Below are positions 14,772 through 22,703 of a DNA stretch of 46,859 bases, in pieces; position 1 is the first letter of the stretch; every line of letters starts with the position of its first letter. Source of the DNA: Burkholderiaceae bacterium. GTDB lineage: Bacteria > Pseudomonadota > Gammaproteobacteria > Burkholderiales > Burkholderiaceae_C. The notes under the pieces are model-generated. The model made no database searches, was not told the DNA's origin, and saw only the letters and a program-made list of their open reading frames with translations. The translations under genes and the position numbers were made by a program. The DNA is taken from contig JAFMFB010000017.1 in assembly GCA_017856435.1 (NCBI GenBank), positions 1 through 46,859 on the forward strand, read 5' to 3'.

Positions 14772-15542
14772 TCAGGACAAGCCAACCAGAATGCGGACCT
14801 GGGCAAAGCCCTGCATCCACAACCATTGAATGCGCGCGCCAATGCTGGGCAGGGCCAACACCAGGATGCCAAAGCCGGCAAAGATCATGGCCGGGAAACC
14901 CACCGAAAAAATGTTCAGGCTGGGCGCCGCGCGGGTGGCAATGCCAATGCCGATATTGATCAGCAGCAGGGCCACCATCACCGGCAGCGCTGTCAGCAAG
15001 GCGCCGAGAAAAAGCATGGAACTCCACATGACCAACTGGCGCCAGGCTTCCTCGGCGACCAGCGCCTTGCCCACCGGCAGGCTGTTGAAGCTCTCGACCA
15101 CCAGGCTCAACAGAATGGCATGTCCGCCCAGGCCAACAAAGATCAGTGTGGCCAGAATCAGCAAAAACTGACTCGTTACCGGCACATTGCCCATGTTCGG
15201 GTCAATCATGGTGGCCATGGACAGGCCGATGGCGTTGGCAATCGATTGACCAGCAATCAGGACGGCCGAAGTGACAATCTGCAGCATCAGACCCATCAGC
15301 AGACCAATCATGATCTGATTGCCAATTTCCAGCAGGCCCGACGCACTCAAGGGATCTATGTTGGGCCAGGTGTGCAGCGGATAAACCAGCCAGGTGATGG
15401 CTAGCGCCAGCACAATGCGCACCCGCAGGTTAAGCGCCCGCAGGGAAAACACCGGCGCTGCGACCAGCAGGGCCGAGATTCTGAGCATCGGCCACAGCAG
15501 CGCGTAAAAATGCGCCAGCAGGTTTTCGGCCGAAAACTCCAT
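14772..15542 (-). CDS. fliR: Flagellar type III export gate protein FliR
   Basis: 256 aa from the ATG at 15542 (MEFSAENLLAHFYALLWPML), preferred over a 28-residue nonsense extension to 15626. A very hydrophobic protein with several membrane helices and family residues such as RISALLVAAPVF, NIGIGIATRAAPSLNIFSVGFP. It forms the FliPQR core of the export gate with the two genes upstream. It starts 4 bp after fliQ. Confidence 0.96.
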   Translation of the reverse strand: MEFSAENLLAHFYALLWPMLRISALLVAAPVFSLRALNLRVRIVLALAITWLVYPLHTWPNIDPLSASGLLEIGNQIMIGLLMGLMLQIVTSAVLIAGQSIANAIGLSMATMIDPNMGNVPVTSQFLLILATLIFVGLGGHAILLSLVVESFNSLPVGKALVAEEAWRQLVMWSSMLFLGALLTALPVMVALLLINIGIGIATRAAPSLNIFSVGFPAMIFAGFGILVLALPSIGARIQWLWMQGFAQVRILVGLS

Positions 15543-15546
15543 GGCC

Positions 15547-15816
15547 TCAGGTGAACAGGGTGGGGATGCGCTGGAACAGCGCCCGGGTGAACTCGACCAG
15601 CGTGCCGACCTGCCAGCCGCCCACAATGGCCAGCGTCAGGGCCAGGGCGGCCAGCTTGGGGATGAAACTGAGGGTGGCCTCGTTGATCGAAGTGGCCGCC
15701 TGCAGCACCCCGATGAACAGGCCCACAAACAGGGCCACACCCAACAGCGGGGCGGAGATCAGGACGGTCATCCAGAGCGCCTGCTGGCCCAGGTCAACGA
15801 CAGTGGTGGTATCCAT
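15547..15816 (-). CDS. fliQ: Flagellar type III export gate protein FliQ
   Basis: 89 aa, two membrane helices, with the family pattern GQQALWMTVLISAPLL ... GLFIGVLQAATSINEATLSFIPK. Component of the FliPQR gate in the inner membrane. It lies 11 bp after fliP. Confidence 0.97.
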   Translation of the reverse strand: MDTTTVVDLGQQALWMTVLISAPLLGVALFVGLFIGVLQAATSINEATLSFIPKLAALALTLAIVGGWQVGTLVEFTRALFQRIPTLFT

Positions 15817-15827
15817 GGTACGGCTTT

Positions 15828-16574
15828 CTAGACGACAAAACTGGAGGCAAGTGAGCCCAGGATCAGGCTCCAGCCATCCACCAGCACAAACAGCATCAAC
15901 TTGAAGGGCATGGAGATCATCATGGGCGAGAGCATCATCATGCCCATGGACATCAGCACGCTGGAGACAATCAGGTCGATCACCACAAACGGGATGTAAA
16001 TCAGAAATCCGATCGTGAAGGCGCTCTTGAGTTCAGAAGTGATGAAGGCCGGCACCAGGGTGGCAAAGGGAACCTGGGCGGTGGTCAGGGCTTCCTTGTT
16101 GTTGGCCATCTGCATGAAGAGTTGAATGTCATCCTCCCGGGTCTGCTTGAGCATGAAGCCGCGCAGCGGGTCCTGGGCGGCTGCCAGGGCTTTGTCAAAC
16201 GCCAGGTTGTTGTTCATGTAGGGGGTGATGGCGTTGGTGTAGAGGTCTTGCAACACCGGCGACATGATGAACAGGCTGAGAAACAGAGCCAGTCCCACCA
16301 ACACGGTATTGGGCGGCGTCTGGCCGGTGCCCAGCGCCTGACGCAGGATGGACAGCACGATGATGATGCGTACAAACGAGGTCATCATCAACAGGAAGGA
16401 CGGCAGCAGTGTCAGCGACGTCATCAGCGCCAACAGCTGCAGGGTCAGGCTGTACTGGGTGCCCTTGGGGCCGCCACTGACATTGACCATCGGGATGCCT
16501 TGCGCTTGAGCCAGGGCCGGCAGGGCCAGCCACAGAACGGGCAGGGCGCAGATTAGCCAATGCTTACGCTGCAT
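15828..16574 (-). CDS. fliP: Flagellar type III export gate protein FliP
   Basis: 248 aa with a cleavable signal peptide (ending ALAQAQG), then the FliP signature: LLPSFLLMMTSFVRIIIVLSILRQALGT ... PPNTVLVGLALFLSLFIM ... FVVIDLIVSSVLMSMGMMMLSP. Forms the core of the export gate. The start overlaps the end of fliO by 11 bp. Confidence 0.97.
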   Translation of the reverse strand: MQRKHWLICALPVLWLALPALAQAQGIPMVNVSGGPKGTQYSLTLQLLALMTSLTLLPSFLLMMTSFVRIIIVLSILRQALGTGQTPPNTVLVGLALFLSLFIMSPVLQDLYTNAITPYMNNNLAFDKALAAAQDPLRGFMLKQTREDDIQLFMQMANNKEALTTAQVPFATLVPAFITSELKSAFTIGFLIYIPFVVIDLIVSSVLMSMGMMMLSPMMISMPFKLMLFVLVDGWSLILGSLASSFVV

Positions 16575-16905
16575 GGTTGTCTCCGGTCAGGGCCTGCAGG
16601 TCAAAAGTCTTGGAGGACTCGGGCTTGGTCGCGTTGCCCTCATCGGGCCAGTGCGCCAGATGGGTCAGTTGGCCCGGGCTCATGCCGACCAGGACCTTGT
16701 GGCCATCCACTGACAGCAGGGCAACCTTGTGTCGGGTATTGAGGCTCAGGCTTTCGAGCACCTGAAGACGGCGTCCAGGCGTCTGGCTGCCCATCTTGGC
16801 TTGCATGCGCTTGAGCAGATAGAGCAGGCCGCCCATTAAAGCAAGGACCAGCACCATGCTGCCGATCATGCGCAACAGGTCGGCGCCTGAAAATCCGGGT
16901 GGCAT
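16564..16905 (-). CDS. fliO: Flagellar export gate assembly protein FliO
   Basis: 113 aa with one membrane helix (about 10-32, LLRMIGSMVLVLALMGGLLYLL), followed by a basic segment and a small beta domain (RRLQVLESLSLNTRHKVALLSVDGHKVLVGMSPGQLTHL). FliO helps assemble the FliP ring. It sits in the standard fliN-O-P order, 8 bp after fliN. Confidence 0.93.
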   Translation of the reverse strand: MPPGFSGADLLRMIGSMVLVLALMGGLLYLLKRMQAKMGSQTPGRRLQVLESLSLNTRHKVALLSVDGHKVLVGMSPGQLTHLAHWPDEGNATKPESSKTFDLQALTGDNHAA

Positions 16906-16913
16906 GGTTCAGC

Positions 16914-17213
16914 TCACAAATTCTTCATGCGCTCTGAGGCCGGGGCAACCCGGGTCAGGCGCACACCGTAGCGGTCATTGACCAGGACAATCTCGCCCTG
17001 CGCCACTACGGTATTGTTGACAAGCAGGTCCAGCGGCTCGCCGGCGATCCGGTCAAGCTCCACCACGCTGCCTTGGGTCAGACGCATGAGATCGCGAATC
17101 TTGATCATGGCGCGTCCCACTTCGATCGACAAGGTGACCGAAATGTTTTGCAACACTTCAGGATTGATCTGGTTTTTGGCCGCTTCGGCGTTTTCCACAG
17201 GCGTGTCTGACAT
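16914..17213 (-). CDS. fliN: Flagellar C-ring (switch) protein FliN
   Basis: 99 aa comprising a short N-terminus and a full SpoA domain (VTLSIEVGRAMIKIRDLMRLTQGSVVELD, PLDLLVNNTVVAQGEIVLVNDRYGVRLT). It is shorter than the E. coli protein only in the N-terminal extension. It is the main ring component under FliM and binds the export ATPase regulator FliH. It lies 17 bp after fliM. Confidence 0.97.
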   Translation of the reverse strand: MSDTPVENAEAAKNQINPEVLQNISVTLSIEVGRAMIKIRDLMRLTQGSVVELDRIAGEPLDLLVNNTVVAQGEIVLVNDRYGVRLTRVAPASERMKNL

Positions 17214-17230
17214 GGTCGTTTCCTAACGTG

Positions 17231-18220
17231 TTATTGCTGACTCGGGATACAGGCGCGCTCGATTTGCACAGCGCTTTGCGCACCCACACTACCGGCCTGT
17301 ACATCAAAGGCTGGCAGTCCGTTGACCAGCATGCGGGCAAATTCGGGTTTCTTGAAGAACAGGATGTCGCCGTCTTCCATGGCCTCGATCTGTCCGATTG
17401 AGGTTTCGATGGACCCGACAAGGACTTGGAGCTCCAGGCTGGCACTGTTGACCGCCACCTTGAGTTCTTCGGCCCACTGTTTTTCTGATTCTTCATTGCC
17501 GTCGCCCGTCTGCACCCGGCTGCGCAGCAGTTCGCGAATGGGCTTGAGCGAGGCATAGGGGTGGACCAGATCGATAAAGCCGCGGGCATCGATATTGCCT
17601 TCCGCTTCAAAGCGACTGAGAATCACCAGGTCGTTTTCATCAGCAATCTGAGCAAACTGAGGGTTGATCTCGGAGCTGACCAGTTCAAAGTCAAGCGGCA
17701 TCACCGGGGACCAGGCCTCCTTGAGGCAGCGGAAAAACACCTCCAGGATCATGTTGATGATGCGAGATTCGGTAGGAGTGAACAGGCGGCCCGATGGAAG
17801 CTGGCCGACGCCCTTGCCAAATCCGCCAAAAAAGCTGTCCAGTGAGCTGAACACCACGGTCGGGTCCAGCACCACAATCGAGTAGCCCCGCAGGGGGTTG
17901 GCGCGCACGACATTGACCGACATCGGGGGCTGCAAGCCCTTGAGGTAGTCGCCAAAGCGCAGAATCTGTACTTGGGTGGGGTTGACCTTGGGGCTGCTGC
18001 GCAGCATTTCCACCAGACCCAGCCTGAACATGCGGATAAACCGCTCGTTGATCATGTCCAGCGAGGTCAGGTTAACGCCCAGGCTGCTGTCCTCACTGGC
18101 CAGGTCATGTTTCTTGACCTTGGCTGAGGTGTTGAAGCCCGTATCGACCGGAATCGTGCCGTCTTGCACGCCTTCGGCCAGTGCGTTTAACTCGTCAGGG
18201 GTGAGCAGGTTGGTGGCCAT
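17231..18220 (-). CDS. fliM: Flagellar motor switch protein FliM
   Basis: 329 aa from the ATG at 18220; the frame extends to 18295, but the upstream part overlaps fliL and is not coding. The N-terminal MATNLLTPDELNALAEGV segment is at the CheY-binding position, though it differs from the LSQxEIDALL consensus. The middle CheC-like domain includes LKGLQPPMSVNVVRANPLRGYSIVVLDP, and the C-terminal SpoA domain ends with DILFFKKPEFARMLVNGLPAFD. It lies 28 bp after fliL. Confidence 0.96.
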   Translation of the reverse strand: MATNLLTPDELNALAEGVQDGTIPVDTGFNTSAKVKKHDLASEDSSLGVNLTSLDMINERFIRMFRLGLVEMLRSSPKVNPTQVQILRFGDYLKGLQPPMSVNVVRANPLRGYSIVVLDPTVVFSSLDSFFGGFGKGVGQLPSGRLFTPTESRIINMILEVFFRCLKEAWSPVMPLDFELVSSEINPQFAQIADENDLVILSRFEAEGNIDARGFIDLVHPYASLKPIRELLRSRVQTGDGNEESEKQWAEELKVAVNSASLELQVLVGSIETSIGQIEAMEDGDILFFKKPEFARMLVNGLPAFDVQAGSVGAQSAVQIERACIPSQQ

Positions 18221-18248
18221 GGAATGACTGCGTATCTCAGGGCGGTGC

Positions 18249-18845
18249 TTATTGAATGATGAAGTTGGTGTAGAGCACCTCTTCGATGCCGCCAAAGTCT
18301 TCGTACTTTTCCAGCAAGCTGTTCATGGCGTTGCGAATCTTGCGCGCCAGTTCGATGCGAAATTCAGGTTTGCTGACCTCACTTTCGGGAACCTGACGCA
18401 AAATGTCCAGGATGGCTGAGCGCAAGGCAAAGTCGTGTTTCTTGACATTTTCAAACACCCGATCGTCATAGTGGGTCATGACCGCCAGAGAAATCGACAT
18501 GACCTTTTTGGAATTCTGGAAGTTGACCAGAAAATCCTTTTCAATCTGCATGTAGTTGTATTCGAAGCGGGTGGATTCAGGCGACTTTTTGGCCATTTTG
18601 TTCGGTTTGGCTTCTTTTTTGCCAGGGCTGCCGCCACCGCCATGGGCCTCTTCTGCGGCTTCCGGATCAACCGGCGGCTTCGGGTTGAAGTAGCCTGAGA
18701 AGAACAGGGTGCCAAACACCGTGCCCACCAGCAGCACGATCAGGCCGACCACGGCCAGAATGACTTTCAGGATTGACTTCTTCGGCTTGGCTTCTGCTTC
18801 GCCGCCTTCTTCGACTTCCACTTCAGCTGCAGGTGCGTTTGCCAT
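18249..18845 (-). CDS. fliL: Flagellar basal body-associated protein FliL
   Basis: 198 aa. An acidic N-terminus (VEVEEGGEAEAKPKK), one membrane helix (about 28-50, LKVILAVVGLIVLLVGTVFGTLFF), a Gly/Lys linker, and the periplasmic FliL domain ending FGGIEEVLYTNFIIQ. FliL surrounds the stator and affects torque and swarming. It lies 43 bp after fliK. Confidence 0.94.
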   Translation of the reverse strand: MANAPAAEVEVEEGGEAEAKPKKSILKVILAVVGLIVLLVGTVFGTLFFSGYFNPKPPVDPEAAEEAHGGGGSPGKKEAKPNKMAKKSPESTRFEYNYMQIEKDFLVNFQNSKKVMSISLAVMTHYDDRVFENVKKHDFALRSAILDILRQVPESEVSKPEFRIELARKIRNAMNSLLEKYEDFGGIEEVLYTNFIIQ

Positions 18846-18888
18846 GGTTTACCTCATCGTGTTATCAAAAAGGGCCGGGGTCAATTCA

Positions 18889-20421
18889 CTAGACCAACTC
18901 GTCCCAACCATCGGTTGATTTTGCGCTTTTTACCAATACTTTTAAATCCGTTGCTACGGTAGGCTCAGACTGAGGAATTTGGACTTGCGCCGGCGATTGT
19001 CGGGGTGTCGGATTTCCGCCAGTACTTTGCTGACCGTTGCTATTAACCCATACGTTAGCAACTGTCATGCCAGCCTGCGCCAGGTTGTCCCGCAATTTTT
19101 GCTGTCCCTGGGCGATAAGCTCCCGGGTTAGTGCATTGTCTGACTTGAAAACAGCATCCAGGATGCCGGAATTCATATCCAATTCGACCGAAATTTTCCC
19201 CAGATGGGCTGGCTTGAGCCGCAGTTCAAGCTTCCATTGACCCTGTTCAATCTGATTTTGCATGCGCTCACTGAGGGCCTGACCGAGTTTGTCGGCCATC
19301 TGACTGATTTGGGCGGCCCGGTCGGTCAGGGGCGACAAGGCGGTGGTGCTGGTGGACTTGTCGGTCAGATTCAGGGTTGGGGCCTGCTCAGCCGCATGAC
19401 CCAGCTGGGCAAGGTTGTCATTGTTGAAGGTTGCTGACACGGTCGAGATGCCATCTGGGGTGTCGATGGCTGAGCCAATCAGGGCGTCACCCAGGTCGAT
19501 GACGGATTCGGCCACACTATTAGTCTGGGCCTTGGCCAGAAGGCCGTTGGCCAGATTGGCCCAGGTCATGGCCTGTTCACTGCCCGTGGCCTTGGCCAGC
19601 TCCCGGGTCATGGTCTCCCAGGCCGGGATCAGGCGCAGGCGCATTACGTCCAGCGGCCCGGGTTCAGGCGCCTCGGTCCCCTGGGCGGGGTCTTGAGGGC
19701 CAACCAGCGGGACGGTGTCGTTCTTTGGCAGCTGGGTGATGCTGGCGCTGGCGCCGTGAGCAGCCAGCAAATTGACCAGCTTGGCAGTGCTGCCGTCATC
19801 CGCTGCTCCACTGTCTGCAGGGCTCGCAGAGTTCAGAGTCAGGGGCCATCCACTTGCCTTGATCGACGCCAATGCAGGCAGGGCGGTTTCGGCGTGGGCA
19901 ACCGGCGGCACGGGGAACGTCGCTGCAGCCTGGCTTTGAGCGATCGGGTTCGAGACAAACCAGCCGGGGGTCAGGCTCAGGAGATTGGTGGCGGAGGATG
20001 GTTCAGCCGGGGTGGTCGCTGAGGCGACATCCGGGATGCCTTGAAGCTTGTCGGTCTGAATGAGCTTGCTGGTCAGGGGCTTGAGGTCGCCAAACAGGGC
20101 CTGAACAGCACTGTCAGCCAGTCCCTGCGATTTGGCAAAGGCCGCCAGACTATCTTCATCGGGCTGCGGGGTGGCACTGGTCACCAGAGAAAACTGGTTC
20201 CCTAAATTAAGAGTTTGCAGGCTGTTGGCGCCGGCAACCGGGTTGGCAGCGGCAAGACCTTGCCGCTCGCTGTCGGGCAACAGGGATCGCATCAGGTTGG
20301 CAAACTCCTGCCCAAGCATCGATCTGCTGGCCGGACTCTTGCTTTCAACGCTGGGGGTGTTGTCCCCCAAACTCAAGGCGCCTGGGGCGGAAGCGGTCAG
20401 AAAATTCAGGTTGGCGTCCAT
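18889..20421 (-). CDS. fliK: Flagellar hook-length control protein FliK
   Basis: 510 aa from the ATG at 20421 (MDANLNFLTA), preferred over a start at 20553, which would leave almost no promoter region. The first 380 residues are Ala/Ser/Thr-rich and variable, as expected for the molecular ruler. The C-terminal Flg_hook domain is clear: GQWKLELRLKPAHLGKISVELDMNSGILDAVF, ALTRELIAQGQQKLRDNLAQAGM. It is the first gene of the fliKLMNOPQR-flhB operon and is divergent from flhA. The 20-bp palindrome at 20248-20267 lies within its early coding region. Confidence 0.92.
   Translation of the reverse strand: MDANLNFLTASAPGALSLGDNTPSVESKSPASRSMLGQEFANLMRSLLPDSERQGLAAANPVAGANSLQTLNLGNQFSLVTSATPQPDEDSLAAFAKSQGLADSAVQALFGDLKPLTSKLIQTDKLQGIPDVASATTPAEPSSATNLLSLTPGWFVSNPIAQSQAAATFPVPPVAHAETALPALASIKASGWPLTLNSASPADSGAADDGSTAKLVNLLAAHGASASITQLPKNDTVPLVGPQDPAQGTEAPEPGPLDVMRLRLIPAWETMTRELAKATGSEQAMTWANLANGLLAKAQTNSVAESVIDLGDALIGSAIDTPDGISTVSATFNNDNLAQLGHAAEQAPTLNLTDKSTSTTALSPLTDRAAQISQMADKLGQALSERMQNQIEQGQWKLELRLKPAHLGKISVELDMNSGILDAVFKSDNALTRELIAQGQQKLRDNLAQAGMTVANVWVNSNGQQSTGGNPTPRQSPAQVQIPQSEPTVATDLKVLVKSAKSTDGWDELV
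20248..20267. promoter_or_regulatory. 20-bp palindrome inside 5' fliK, upstream of flhA (putative activator site)
   Basis: AGCGGCAAG-AC-CTTGCCGCT, a perfect 9+9 inverted repeat. It is nearly identical to the palindrome upstream of flgB (1744-1763) and similar to the one after fliA (25609-25628). It lies about 310 bp upstream of the flhA start and about 150 bp inside fliK. A role as enhancer for flhA and/or fliK is inferred; some sigma-54 flagellar activators are known to use sites downstream of the start. Confidence 0.45.
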
Positions 20422-20547
20422 GCGGGTTCCGATCTGTTGGCAAGGTGATAGGCCCCACGAATGAGGCTGCTGCACCTGTAATAAGCAAAAACCGTGACCG
20501 GAAAGGCCTTGCCACTGTCGAAACCACTCTAACCATGAGTTTTTGGA

Positions 20548-20563
20548 TGGCATGGTCTTTGCA
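20548..20563 (+). promoter_or_regulatory. Sigma-54 (-24/-12) promoter for flhA-flhF-flhG-fliA
   Basis: TGGCATG-GTCT-TTGCA matches the sigma-54 consensus throughout with correct spacing. The predicted start is about 20574, one base before the flhA ATG at 20575. That would give a nearly leaderless transcript and leave out the AGGGG that precedes the ATG. Confidence 0.82.
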
Positions 20564-20574
20564 TATCCAGGGGC

Positions 20575-22671
20575 ATGAGCACCATCACCCTGTCAACGGT
20601 TCGACAGAACCTGAGCAAATTTGATTACACCGGTCTGGGAATTCCCGTCCTGGTGTTGCTGATCATGGCCATGTTGGTGGTGCCGATGCCAGCCTTGTTG
20701 CTGGATGTGATGTTCACCTTCAACATCGCCTGCAGCCTGATTGTGATCATGATCGCGATAGGCACCCGAAAACCTCTTGAGTTTTCAAGCTTTCCCTCGG
20801 TCCTGCTGATGGCCACCATGCTGCGGCTAGCGCTGAATGTGGCCTCGACCCGGGTCATTCTGGTGAACGGGCATGAGGGCCATGAGGCGGCCGGCAAGGT
20901 GGTGGCGGCTTTTGGCGAGTTTGTGATCAGTGGTAATTACCTGGTGGGTTTCATCATTTTTGCCATCCTGATGATCATTAACTTCATTGTGGTGACCAAG
21001 GGTGCGGGCCGGGTGTCGGAAGTGAATGCCCGGTTTACCCTGGACGCCATGCCCGGCAAGCAGATGTCGATTGATGCCGACCTGAACGCGGGCGTCATCA
21101 ATCAGGAGACCGCCAAAAAACGTCGCGAGGAACTGGCCCAGGAGTCTGATTTCTTCGGCTCCATGGACGGTGCTTCCAAATTTGTCAGCGGTGATGCCGT
21201 CGCCGGCCTTCTGATCCTGATCATCAACCTGGTGGGTGGCCTGGCCATTGGCGTTGGCCAGCATGGCCTATCCCTGTCCGAGGCCGGCCGTATTTACACC
21301 TTGCTGACGATTGGCGATGGCCTGGTTGCACAGATTCCCTCGCTGTTCCTGTCACTGGCAACGGCCATCATCGTGACCCGGGTGACCACCTCGGAGTCCA
21401 TGACCGAGCAGGCCACTTCGCAGTTGGCCAATCCGACGGCTCTTTACATGGCCGGCGGCATTCTGGCGGTGCTTGGCCTTGTGCCTGGCATGCCACATGT
21501 GGTTTTTCTGACGCTCGCGGTCGTGTGCGCTGCGTTAGGCTGGCGCCTGACTCTGCGCAATGCCGAGCCCGAGATGACGCCCTCCGAACAGGCGGCTGCC
21601 GCAGGGCTGGAAGAGCCCAAGGAACTGGACTGGGATGATGTGGACCAGGTGGACCTGATCGGGCTTGAAATTGGCTATGGCCTGATTCCGCTGGTGAACC
21701 CTGAAAACGGCGGCCAGCTGATGAGCCGGGTCAAGGGGGTGCGCAAGAAACTGTCGGCTGAGCTGGGCTTCCTGGTTCAGCCGGTGCGTATTCGTGATGC
21801 CTTGAGCATTGATCCAGACACCTACCATATTGTTCTCAAGGGTGTGGTGCGTGGCAAAGGTCAGGTCAGGGTCGGTCGTGAGCTGGCCATCAACCCGGGC
21901 AAGGTGTATGGCTCGCTGGAGGGTGAAGCCACCAAGGAACCGGCTTTTGGCCTGGATGCGGTCTGGATCGAGCCCTCCGAGCGCGACCATGCCCGTACCT
22001 TGGGCTACACCGTGGTGGACCCCAGCACGGCGGTGGCCACCCATTTGAACAAGGTGCTACGTGACAGCGCCGCTGATCTGCTCAGCCACGACGAGGTACA
22101 GCAGCTGCTGGACAAGCTCGCAGCCCGGTCACCCAAGCTGGTTGAAGACCTGGTACCGGGCAAGCTGTCGCTGGGCGTGGTGACCCGCACCCTGCAGAAC
22201 CTGTTGAGCGAGTCGGTGTCGATTCGCGACATGCGCACCATCGCCGAGGCGCTGTCCGAAGCAGCCGGCCGAACCCAGGAACCCGATCAGCTGACCTCAA
22301 TTGTTCGACCCAAGCTGGGCCGAATGATCGTGCAGGGCCTGCTGGATGACAGCAACAGCCTGGCGGTCATGACCCTGGATCCCAATTTGGAACAGCTGCT
22401 GCACAACGTGCTTCAGCAAAGCGCCCCGGGCCAGAATCTGTCCATCGAGCCCGGTCTGGCCGAACGCCTGTTCGCGGCATTGCGCGAAGGCGCCTCGCAA
22501 GTGGAAGATCAGGGCCATCCGGCGGTGCTGGTGGTCTCGCCGGCCATCCGCCCCTGGCTGTCCAAGGCGGTGCGTTATCGGGTGAATGACCTGACGATCC
22601 TGTCCTACAGCGAAATTCCTGACGACCAGAACGTCAAGGTGATTCATAACGTGCACGCAGCAATGCAGTGA
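20575..22671 (+). CDS. flhA: Flagellar type III export gate protein FlhA
   Basis: 698 aa, the family length. Eight membrane segments in the first 320 residues include the conserved FHIPEP-region pattern (VLLMATMLRLALNVASTRVILVNG ... FIIFAILMIINFIVVTKGAGRVSEVNARFTLDAMPGKQMSIDADLNAG), followed by the cytoplasmic domain (DLIGLEIGYGLIPLVN, VEDLVPGKLSLGVVTRTLQNLL, ending ILSYSEIPDDQNVKVIHNV). It forms the nonameric ring that docks chaperone-substrate complexes. First gene of the plus-strand operon behind a sigma-54 promoter. Confidence 0.98.
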   Translation: MSTITLSTVRQNLSKFDYTGLGIPVLVLLIMAMLVVPMPALLLDVMFTFNIACSLIVIMIAIGTRKPLEFSSFPSVLLMATMLRLALNVASTRVILVNGHEGHEAAGKVVAAFGEFVISGNYLVGFIIFAILMIINFIVVTKGAGRVSEVNARFTLDAMPGKQMSIDADLNAGVINQETAKKRREELAQESDFFGSMDGASKFVSGDAVAGLLILIINLVGGLAIGVGQHGLSLSEAGRIYTLLTIGDGLVAQIPSLFLSLATAIIVTRVTTSESMTEQATSQLANPTALYMAGGILAVLGLVPGMPHVVFLTLAVVCAALGWRLTLRNAEPEMTPSEQAAAAGLEEPKELDWDDVDQVDLIGLEIGYGLIPLVNPENGGQLMSRVKGVRKKLSAELGFLVQPVRIRDALSIDPDTYHIVLKGVVRGKGQVRVGRELAINPGKVYGSLEGEATKEPAFGLDAVWIEPSERDHARTLGYTVVDPSTAVATHLNKVLRDSAADLLSHDEVQQLLDKLAARSPKLVEDLVPGKLSLGVVTRTLQNLLSESVSIRDMRTIAEALSEAAGRTQEPDQLTSIVRPKLGRMIVQGLLDDSNSLAVMTLDPNLEQLLHNVLQQSAPGQNLSIEPGLAERLFAALREGASQVEDQGHPAVLVVSPAIRPWLSKAVRYRVNDLTILSYSEIPDDQNVKVIHNVHAAMQ

Positions 22672-22703
22672 TGTCAAACCCAAACCCATAAAGCGAAACT
22701 GTC

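Noticed and set aside
14235-15404. 389-codon open frame on the plus strand across flhB and fliR
   Set aside because: Exactly antisense to two clear membrane-protein genes; the product is Gln/His-rich low complexity, as expected from a high-GC shadow frame.
20483-20500. Sigma-54-like element for fliK on the minus strand (GTCACG-GTTT-TTGC)
   Set aside because: The -24 GG is not at the required distance: with 10-nt spacing the pair is GT, and with GG the spacer is 11 nt. Too weak to list.
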